From Candidatus Poribacteria bacterium (GTDB lineage Bacteria; Abyssobacteria; SURF-5), in assembly GCA_016215705.1 (NCBI GenBank), contig JACRIR010000073.1, positions 1 through 55,159 on the forward strand: a stretch of 55,159 bases of DNA. The letters are read 5' to 3'. This document shows positions 49,548-55,159 of this stretch, piece by piece. Under the pieces are notes generated by a model, which had not been told where the DNA came from, made no database searches, and worked only from the letters and a program-made list of their open reading frames with translations. Within the stretch, counting starts at the first letter, position 1. Each line of letters starts with the position of its first letter. Position numbers and translations under genes: made by a program.

Positions 49548-50741
49548 TTATTCGAGGTAATGCTCCTCATGTATTTTCATGAGTATATTGCATATAGTCT
49601 CTACTATCCCGTTCTCCAACGTTCCGTAAATCGGCAGGCAAAGCACCTGCCGGGCGACACGCTCTGCAAGCGGCAATCTGGCGGGGTCGGCCGAGGGCAA
49701 CGAGGAGTAACATGAGAAATGGCTGCATAACGGATAGAAGTATTTTCGGGGGTGAACATTGAATAGCTTGAGCAACGCGAATAGTTCGTCACGGTTGATG
49801 CCATAGTTCTTCTCGTCAACGAGAATCGGGAAATAGGCATAGTTATGCTGTACGTCGGGCACGTCCTTGAGAAACGAAATGCCCGCAATGTCCTTCAGCC
49901 CGTTCTGGTAACTCTTAGCAAGGTTACGACGATTTGCAATCTCTTCGTCCACCATATCTAGTTGCAGGAGTCCGAGAGCCGCCTGAAATTCGCTCATTTT
50001 GCCGTTGATGCCGGGACCGATGACCGTTTCTTCGTCTGCAATGCCGAAGTTTTTCAGGAAATCTATCCGTTTCTTCTGAGCTTCGGATTGGCAGACAAGC
50101 GCGCCGCCCTCGCCGGTGGTAAAGAGCTTTGTGGCGTGGAAACTCAGCATGGACAGATCGCCATGCGTCAGGACAGATTGCCCTTTGTAGCGCACCCCAA
50201 AGGCATGGGCTGCGTCATAAATCACCCGCAGACCATGCGAGTCGGCGACTTTCCGGATTGCCTCTACATTGCAGGGCGTGCCATAAACATGTACCGGCAG
50301 AATCGCTTTCGTCTCCGGGCTTATCAGTTGCTCTATGCGGTTTGCATCAAGATTAAAGGTGTTCGCTTCAATATCGCAGAACACCGGACGAATCCGATTC
50401 CAATGCAGAACGTGGGCGGTAGCCGGAAATGTGAATGGGGTTGTTATGACCTCGCCGCCATCGATGCGAAGCGTCTGCAATGCAACCATCAAAGCAATGG
50501 CGCCGTTGCAGAAAAGCGCCAAGTGGTCTACTCCCAGGTATTCCGCCAGGCGGTGTTCCAATTCCCTGTGAAGCTGTCCGTCGTTAGTAAGCCATCTTCG
50601 TTCCCATATTCCGGTGAGCTTTTCGCAGTAATCCGCCAGCTTGGGCATGGTCGGACGTGCAACGAACACCGGTTCGGGAAGTTTATGATTTCTGAGAAGA
50701 TGGTCCACGTTAAGACGTTGGAAATGGTCTCTCTTTTTCAT
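49548..50741 (-). CDS. DegT/DnrJ/EryC1/StrS sugar aminotransferase
   Basis: 397 residues. A PLP-dependent enzyme that converts a nucleotide-bound keto sugar to an amino sugar, with glutamate as usual donor. Family features are LGVDHLALFCNGAIALMVALQTL, EVITTPFTFPATAHVL, ILPVHVYGTPCNVE, IYDAAHAFGVRYKG and SMLSFHATKLFTTGEGGALV with the PLP Lys205. The TTPFTF...H motifs are close to VioA/FdtB/WecE-type enzymes making 3- or 4-amino-dideoxyhexoses. It is the first gene of the operon, behind a strong promoter; its own RBS is weak. Confidence 0.93.
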   Translation of the reverse strand: MKKRDHFQRLNVDHLLRNHKLPEPVFVARPTMPKLADYCEKLTGIWERRWLTNDGQLHRELEHRLAEYLGVDHLALFCNGAIALMVALQTLRIDGGEVITTPFTFPATAHVLHWNRIRPVFCDIEANTFNLDANRIEQLISPETKAILPVHVYGTPCNVEAIRKVADSHGLRVIYDAAHAFGVRYKGQSVLTHGDLSMLSFHATKLFTTGEGGALVCQSEAQKKRIDFLKNFGIADEETVIGPGINGKMSEFQAALGLLQLDMVDEEIANRRNLAKSYQNGLKDIAGISFLKDVPDVQHNYAYFPILVDEKNYGINRDELFALLKLFNVHPRKYFYPLCSHFSCYSSLPSADPARLPLAERVARQVLCLPIYGTLENGIVETICNILMKIHEEHYLE

Positions 50742-50832
50742 CAGCGCACGGGGAGTCTGTGTTTTCGCTCACACTGTCGAGAACTGCCCAGAGAAAATCG
50801 AATGGCTCAATGACATTCTTCCATCGATAATG

Positions 50833-50861
50833 ATTCTACGGTAGGGACCAATGTATGTCAA
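50833..50861 (-). promoter_or_regulatory. Promoter of the amino-sugar/acyl operon
   Basis: Minus strand: TTGACA (50861-50856), a 17-nt spacer, TAGAAT (50838-50833). It gives a leader of about 85 nt before the DegT ATG at 50741. Confidence 0.75.
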
Positions 50862-50966
50862 GCATTTCGCAAGAAAGCGTCCGGCTCGTATCATTCGAAA
50901 CACTATGTATAGACATGAAAGGAATGAAGGCGGAACTTCGGGTCAGTTGGCGCAATTCGGACCGGT

Positions 50967-52568
50967 TTATTGTGGCATTCCATTCTTAATAGATTCTCTG
51001 CTTTCACAGAACTGTCTGAGTCGCTCATTCACGGAGTCCCACACGTAGACGTCGTACGAAGGACTCGCGCACATATTCCTAAGAGCTTCTCTTTCAATCA
51101 CGGGAGCATATGCAAATACGTTTGTGTCAGTGAATGCCACGATAATATCTGCCGGGAGGCAATAGAGCTGCACGTTGGCGATACTGGCGACAATTCGATC
51201 GAACATGAGGTTGAACCGACAATGAGTGCATACCAACGCAACGTAAGCCGGCCATACCTCGGAACTCGGGACACCTTCCGGAAGATTCAGGAATACGAGC
51301 GTCTTGCCCGCGACCATTTCGGGAGTTTTATAGGTTGACGCCAGGAAAGAATCTATCCTGAGTGACAATTCGGAAGCCTTTTGCCATTCCTTAATCCTGC
51401 GGTCGAGCATTTGCTTATCAAGGAAAAGGATCGGAAAACATGCCAGCGCCACTATCGAGAGCTTTATCGCAGTCTTCGCCCTGCCGACGCCCGAGGATAC
51501 GGCATCGGCCAGGCCGTCAATTGCCGAGGCAAGGAGCATCGAACAAAAGATAGAAGCAAGGTACAAGTATCTCGCCTGGATTATGCTAAATAAGAGAGTC
51601 GGACTCAAAGCAATAACAATGTTCACAAGAGGGAACCGGGAGTTCTTGCATTTCCAAAATACAAGAAGAAAGGAAACCAAGAGTATTGCGAAGATGGGTA
51701 TGATAGTGTCTCTCTGTATCTCGAATGCCAATAGAGGGGAAAAGGGGAAAACCAGATAAGCGGCTGCCCTTGCATAGTTCACAAGGATTTCTTCAGCAGA
51801 CGGCACTGAAGGATGCGACATCGAAGGGAAACCAAATGCCCGGAACCGGATGCAAAACAACAAAACCAGCATTCCGCCGAGAAGAAAGTACTTGCCGGTA
51901 TGCCGATAAAAGCCCTTTGCATATTCCAAAAGCGGCAAATTGATGTTCCGATTGTGGACGGCCAACTCCCATGCGAACAGGGTAATAATCAAGAAACTAC
52001 TTGCCTCTTGCGTAAGCAAAGCCAATACCATCAAGAACGCCGTTATCGCAAGCATGCCCATTCTTCTCATCTTTGTGTTGCCTGCGTTTGAAACGGACAT
52101 CCTAAGATACCGGCTGTAACAGACAATGGCCAGAAGATACATTGAAGCCATCAGACTATAGAAGATTCCACTTATGTAGAAAACGACCTCATAGTTCATT
52201 GCAAAAGTAACAAAAAAGACGGGGGTCAAGAATTTGGTCATTTTTTTTCCGGGATAGATTTCCGAGACCAGGACCATAGCCAAGAGCGCATTGAACGTGT
52301 GGAGAACCAGGGATGTAAGATGCCACCATGAATAGTGCACTCCGAATAATTGATAGAAAATATGGAAGAAGAGGTTCGGAACCGGCAACCAATGTGGGGG
52401 GCAATAATAAGTGAGAAGTAGCCGAAATCCCCAAAGACCCTTTTCGAGCATGCCAAAGTCGTCAGCCACCAGGTACCATTGCAGCGTATCGCCGTAATAG
52501 ACCCAGACGAGAACTCCTATGACAGGCCAAACCGCTAACCAGGCCAGGTCAAGTGAGTTTTTCCGCAA
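50967..52568 (-). CDS. Polytopic membrane protein, GT-C-like, paralogue B
   Basis: 533 residues, about 12 membrane helices plus a soluble C-terminal part. It is homologous throughout to the protein at 40658-42202, including the first external loop LVADDFGMLEKGLWGFRLLLTYYCPPHWLPVPNLFFHIFYQLFGVHYSWWHLTSLVLHTFNALLAM and the C-terminal SSEVWPAYVALVCTHCRFNLMFDRIVASIANVQLYCLPADIIVAFTDTNVFAYAP. TTG start with a strong GAGGAGGT 5-6 nt upstream; both paralogues use TTG. It brackets the amino-sugar/acyl operon together with paralogue A, so the two may transfer related sugar units. Confidence 0.78.
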   Translation of the reverse strand: MRKNSLDLAWLAVWPVIGVLVWVYYGDTLQWYLVADDFGMLEKGLWGFRLLLTYYCPPHWLPVPNLFFHIFYQLFGVHYSWWHLTSLVLHTFNALLAMVLVSEIYPGKKMTKFLTPVFFVTFAMNYEVVFYISGIFYSLMASMYLLAIVCYSRYLRMSVSNAGNTKMRRMGMLAITAFLMVLALLTQEASSFLIITLFAWELAVHNRNINLPLLEYAKGFYRHTGKYFLLGGMLVLLFCIRFRAFGFPSMSHPSVPSAEEILVNYARAAAYLVFPFSPLLAFEIQRDTIIPIFAILLVSFLLVFWKCKNSRFPLVNIVIALSPTLLFSIIQARYLYLASIFCSMLLASAIDGLADAVSSGVGRAKTAIKLSIVALACFPILFLDKQMLDRRIKEWQKASELSLRIDSFLASTYKTPEMVAGKTLVFLNLPEGVPSSEVWPAYVALVCTHCRFNLMFDRIVASIANVQLYCLPADIIVAFTDTNVFAYAPVIEREALRNMCASPSYDVYVWDSVNERLRQFCESRESIKNGMPQ

Positions 52569-52826
52569 GCGATACCTCCTCTCACGCGCCCATCAGCGGT
52601 GTGAGTACGGCTATTATACGATGCTGAGACAGCCTCAACAGTACTGTCTTCACGGTGTGATTTTACCGGAGGAGCTAGTACGTGTCAAGCGTTCCGCCAA
52701 GAGTAGTGATGGTCAGATATTCGCCGAAACATGTCGTTCATTTCATGGCCAACGCGCCAGGAAGACAACTCGAAAGAGGTGGCAACTCCCGTCGCTTGTC
52801 CGGTCAACTCCGTGTGTCTGAATGCT

Positions 52827-53708
52827 TCACGGATGTTTCGCGACCACAAACAGCGAACCACCGGCCGGAAAGGAAAGTCCTCCCTTGATAAGGAATCGCT
52901 CGAGGGTCATTATCGTCGTCAGCAAAGTATTCAGGAACCCGCTTATTCTCAGCTCTTCAAGGGGGTCGTAGACCTGCGGATTCCTCGACTCCTTTATCCG
53001 GACCAGTATCATTACAGGAAGAAGAAGCGAAACGAAGCTTGTCACGCGAATTACCTCAAATCCGGCGTTCGACACTTTTTCGACCAACTCCTTGCCCGAA
53101 TATCTGCGCTTGTGACAGCGGTAATCATCATTGGGGCTCCAAAGGAATCGGTGTTGGGGAACGGCGACTACGATCCCTCCGCCGGGACTGGTAGCCTGAA
53201 ACATCTGTGTGAGGACGGATTCGTCTTCTTCTATGTGCTCAAGCACATCGAGGGCGGCAACTATGTCAAACTCATTCTCAAAGGGAATATGACGCGCATC
53301 CATTTGGAAGAATGCGCCGTCTGGAACTTGAGATTTTGCGCAGGCAAGCGATTCGGTGTATATGTCGCTTCCTGCAAGGCGCGCGAGCGGAAACTCCTTC
53401 TGAATTCTTGACAAGATAAAGCCGGTGCCGCAGCCCATGTCCAAGAAGCTCTTGAAGCCCGGGAAATATTTGCGCAAGGCCCAAACAAGCAAAGCATTCC
53501 GAGCCTCGCACCAGAAATGTCCCGCCTCGAGTTGGGCGCTGGGAGCAAAAAGCTCTGCCTTGAAGCTGCTCGCATCCTCGATCATATAGGGCGCGAACAC
53601 AGGATATCCGTGGTCGAATTTAGGCGCGCGCCCGCAAGCCGGGCACTTCCAGTCATCGGCTGTGTGACGGCATCCACATTCAAGACAGAGTTTCACTATG
53701 AGCCTCAT
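52827..53708 (-). CDS. Zinc-ribbon SAM methyltransferase
   Basis: 293 residues. The N-terminal zinc ribbon has C-x2-C twice (CLECG... CPACG, about 7-30). A Methyltransf_11 domain follows: FLDMGCGTGFILSRI (about 98-112), LAGSDIYTES, ALDVLEHIEEDESVLTQMFQATSPGGGIVVAVPQHRFLWS and the YRCHKRRYSGKELVE block. This type is common in polysaccharide and lipid-linked glycan clusters. A hydrophobic segment (VSLLLPVMILVRI) may tether it to the membrane. ATG 53708 is chosen at MRLIVKLCLECG; the RBS is weak, and the longer ORF upstream runs through non-coding repeat DNA. Confidence 0.82.
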   Translation of the reverse strand: MRLIVKLCLECGCRHTADDWKCPACGRAPKFDHGYPVFAPYMIEDASSFKAELFAPSAQLEAGHFWCEARNALLVWALRKYFPGFKSFLDMGCGTGFILSRIQKEFPLARLAGSDIYTESLACAKSQVPDGAFFQMDARHIPFENEFDIVAALDVLEHIEEDESVLTQMFQATSPGGGIVVAVPQHRFLWSPNDDYRCHKRRYSGKELVEKVSNAGFEVIRVTSFVSLLLPVMILVRIKESRNPQVYDPLEELRISGFLNTLLTTIMTLERFLIKGGLSFPAGGSLFVVAKHP

Positions 53709-53796
53709 GCATGATTCTGTGCTGTTTTTTCCGATTCCTGGAATCTCCGTCGTGATTCTCAAAGGAACCTGAAGCGATCCGCATGTTTGTTTCTGT

Positions 53797-53822
53797 GTCA
53801 CTCCCCTGAAAGCGGGAATCAA
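53797..53822. repeat. Degenerate ATTCCCGC hairpin repeat
   Basis: GTCACTCCCCTGAAAGCGGGAATCA, a decayed copy of the 5344-5370 element with an impaired left arm. Confidence 0.5.
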
Positions 53823-53936
53823 CCTGGCGTGCCGCAATCTCAAAATAGAGTATAAGACATGATTTGTCAAGCATGCGCCCGCAATCCCGCAACCACCGGG
53901 TTTGTGCCAATCCGGTTTCTTGCCAATCCGGCTTCC

Positions 53937-53965
53937 TTGACGGCAAACCTTCTTTCTGCTATCAT
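53937..53965 (+). promoter_or_regulatory. Promoter of the DUF3842-cooT pair
   Basis: TTGACG (53937-53942), a 17-nt spacer, TATCAT (53960-53965). The ATG at 53975 starts 9 nt later, so the mRNA would have a leader of about 0-3 nt. Confidence 0.6.
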
Positions 53966-53974
53966 TTCCTGAAG

Positions 53975-54424
53975 ATGACATGTCGACAGGGTGCAGATGT
54001 GATAATCGGCGTGGTGGACGGGCAAGGCGGGAGGATCGGAGCGCACATAGTCGAGCGTCTTATAAGCGTCCTTCCAGAAGGCGCTGAAATCATTGCGCTC
54101 GGCACGAACGCAATCGCAACCGCCGCGATGATGAAGGCGGGCGCGAACAAAGGCGCCTCCGGAGAGAACGCGATAAGGCAGACATCGCTCCGCCTCGATA
54201 TTATCGCAGGAGGAGTCGCGATTCTGCAGCCTCATTCGATGTTGGGTGAAATGACGCCCACGATGGTCGAAGCCATTGTTCAAAGTCCGGCTCGTAAAGT
54301 CGTTATGCCGCTCAAATCGGCTGGCATCGAGATTGTCGGCCTGAAAAACGAGCCGATCCCGCACCTCATTGATGAACTCGCTCGTCGAGTGGCGGAAATA
54401 GTAAGGGAAACGAAAGATGTGTGA
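53975..54424 (+). CDS. DUF3842 family protein
   Basis: 149 residues. It has an N-terminal Rossmann-like glycine loop IIGVVDGQGGRIGAHIVERL, then GAEIIALGTNAIATAAMMKAGANKGASGENAIRQTSLRLDIIAGGVAILQPHSMLGEMTPTMVEAIVQSPARKVVMPLKSAGIEIVGLKNEPIPHLIDE. That is the conserved body of DUF3842, frequently encoded next to CooT in anaerobes. Nucleotide binding is possible from the glycine loop; the function is unknown. ATG 53975 fits the promoter and the family start. The last 8 nt overlap cooT. Confidence 0.88.
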   Translation: MTCRQGADVIIGVVDGQGGRIGAHIVERLISVLPEGAEIIALGTNAIATAAMMKAGANKGASGENAIRQTSLRLDIIAGGVAILQPHSMLGEMTPTMVEAIVQSPARKVVMPLKSAGIEIVGLKNEPIPHLIDELARRVAEIVRETKDV

Positions 54425-54605
54425 ATCAAACGCTTACATTCTGGAGAATGGAAAAGAGGAGTTGTTTCTCGAGAGCGTGGACCTGATACGCCCGGAAGGT
54501 GACAGCGTCTACCTATGCAGCGCGTTCGGAGAACAGAAGACCGTGAGCGCCCGCATCCTGGAAATACGCTTGATGGACCACAAAATAATCCTCGAGAAGA
54601 ACTAG
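54417..54605 (+). CDS. cooT: CooT-type nickel-binding protein
   Basis: 62 residues. The family signature MCESNAYIL with Cys2 as metal ligand is followed by GKEELFLESVDLIRPEGDSVYLCSAFGEQKTVSARILEIRLMDHKIILEK, a small beta fold. CooT proteins bind Ni(II) and are linked with CO dehydrogenase maturation, although many bacteria have CooT without cooS nearby, as here. The start overlaps the end of DUF3842 (8 nt), so translation is coupled. Confidence 0.9.
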   Translation: MCESNAYILENGKEELFLESVDLIRPEGDSVYLCSAFGEQKTVSARILEIRLMDHKIILEKN

Positions 54606-54617
54606 AGTCGAATGAAC

Positions 54618-54634
54618 CGGGCCACGAAGGCCCG
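54618..54634 (+). terminator. Small hairpin after cooT
   Basis: CGGGCC (54618-54623), ACGAA loop, GGCCCG (54629-54634), 12 nt after the cooT stop; no U-tract. The loop ACGAA recurs in the next hairpin arm. Confidence 0.4.
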
Positions 54635-54665
54635 ACTAATTAACCGAAAATATCTGAAGGCTGAC

Positions 54666-54721
54666 CACGAAGGTCGGCACGTCGGCACAAAGCAGACGTT
54701 GCCCCCTTCGTGATTTTTTTT
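54666..54721 (+). terminator. Intrinsic terminator of the DUF3842-cooT transcript
   Basis: CACGAAGG (54666-54673) pairs with CCTTCGTG (54705-54712), with further internal pairing, followed by A and eight T. Confidence 0.75.
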
Positions 54722-54866
54722 GGGGACGGAAAGGAGCAGGTGTATCCGGAACACAGCGGTTATTCTCTTCGTGACGTCTATTGAACACCTGTGAGGTTCT
54801 TGAGAGGAGGAGCATACCCCATATGTCAGCGTTAAGAAAAAAAGGGATTTCTGAAACTGTTCACTC

Positions 54867-54894
54867 TTGAACTACGTAAAGTAATGCGTATGAT
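54867..54894 (+). promoter_or_regulatory. Promoter of the DUF4198 gene
   Basis: TTGAAC (54867-54872), a 16-nt spacer, TATGAT (54889-54894), 26 nt before the ATG; GAGGAG lies 8 nt before the ATG. Confidence 0.6.
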
Positions 54895-54920
54895 CTCATT
54901 TCAAGAGAGGAGATTTCAAC

Positions 54921-55159
54921 ATGAATGCTATGATGCCAATACTCACGTTGCTTCTGGGGTCATTTATCCTCACATCGCCGGCGTACGCACACTTCCAAAT
55001 GATCGTGCCTTCGACGGAGATCGTATCGCCGACCGACGGTAAGGAGATATCTCTCAAGCTGCTGTTCGCGCATCCCATGGAAGGACACGCAATGGACATG
55101 GCGAAGCCTGCTGCGTTTGGAGTGATCGCCGCCGGCGAGAAACAGAACTTGCTTGAGAC
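54921..55159 (+). CDS. DUF4198 domain periplasmic protein (partial, 5' end)
   Basis: The first 79 codons of a gene cut by the window end. A signal peptide MNAMMPILTLLLGSFILTSPAYA with an AYA cleavage site is followed directly by HFQMIVPSTEIVSPTDGKEISLKLLFAHPMEGHAMDMAKPAAFGVIAAGEKQNLLE, the start of a DUF4198 domain. The His after the cleavage site and the HPMEGHAMDM segment are typical of these proteins, often linked with nickel/cobalt uptake systems. It stands behind its own promoter, downstream of cooT, supporting a nickel-related locus extending past the window. Confidence 0.85.
   Translation, partial: MNAMMPILTLLLGSFILTSPAYAHFQMIVPSTEIVSPTDGKEISLKLLFAHPMEGHAMDMAKPAAFGVIAAGEKQNLLE

Larger units (their letters stand above)
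54606..54920. other. Intergenic region: terminator, possible leader ORF, promoter
   Basis: About 315 bases. It holds two hairpins after cooT, a 15-codon ORF with a strong RBS (ATG 54823, stop ending 54870, preceded by GAGGAGG), and a promoter for the DUF4198 gene. An inverted pair CAGGTGT (about 54738) and ACACCTG (about 54785) brackets a possible structured segment. No riboswitch class was recognised. Confidence 0.5.

Noticed and set aside
54823-54870. 15-codon ORF as an annotated gene
   Set aside because: It has a strong RBS, but no conserved features or clear attenuator structure, so it is mentioned only within the intergenic entry.

Overview
The window looks like a chromosomal segment of an uncultured, probably anaerobic, Gram-negative-type bacterium. 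The reasons are dTDP-rhamnose and O-antigen-like glycan genes, a GspN-like protein, HflKC, lipid-linked-sugar GT-C enzymes, and a nickel/arsenic gene set (CooT, ArsM, an HgcAB-associated-type AbrB protein). Base composition is moderate (about half G+C). Initiation often uses GTG or TTG with good Shine-Dalgarno sites, and sigma-70-like promoters close to TTGACA-17-TATAAT are easy to find. No rRNA, tRNA, CRISPR array, transposase or phage gene was recognised, and the phylum cannot be fixed from sequence alone.

Layout. 0.2-2.7 kb: CTP synthase (minus) and a small SGNH-like protein. 2.8-6.1 kb: an arsenic/metal block (QueG-like Fe-S protein, HgcC-like AbrB regulator, arsenite methyltransferase ArsM, a second methyltransferase) with two copies of the same promoter-operator. 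6.2-10.5 kb: a BKACE enzyme, a COG2509 flavoprotein and an HDOD protein. 10.5-16.6 kb: a minus-strand operon of a double-MerR regulator, HyuA and HyuB; HyuB carries a C-terminal SCP2-like domain. 16.7-18.7 kb: hflK-hflC. 18.8-21.5 kb: a GspF-N-like mini-protein, GspN, an unknown protein and a parvulin.

21.7-27.1 kb: a four-gene signalling cassette. It has one histidine-kinase-like protein whose phospho-acceptor His and ATP-site residues are lost, one intact membrane kinase, a receiver fused to a His-less DHp-like segment, and a stand-alone receiver. 27.5-31.4 kb: a tiny ORF, pcm and uvrA. 31.4-35.3 kb: two large membrane glycosyltransferase-like proteins and a DUF6504-like protein. 35.4-38.6 kb: a minus-strand group with FmdB-type zinc ribbon, TIM-barrel protein, GshA-type glutamate-cysteine ligase and a membrane-anchored protein. 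39.0 kb: a secreted Pro/Tyr/His-rich protein ending in a natural penta-His.

39.7-53.7 kb: a surface-glycan region. It holds rfbD, two paralogous multi-spanning proteins, a GT-C protein and, between them, a seven-gene minus-strand operon (DegT aminotransferase, ACP, SDR, AMP ligase, hexapeptide acyltransferase, methyltransferase, GT2). This reads as a pathway that builds an unusual acyl group on a dedicated ACP and attaches it to an amino sugar. 53.9-55.2 kb: DUF3842, CooT and the start of a DUF4198 protein, suggesting nickel handling.

Intergenic DNA is rich in small dispersed hairpin repeats of several families (GGGGACAC type, ATTCCCGC-GAAA type, GGGGCG...CGCCCC type, CATTCTGAG type, CCCCTTT type). 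Several plus-strand genes have a -10 box only 6-9 nt before the ATG, which predicts leaderless or nearly leaderless mRNAs.
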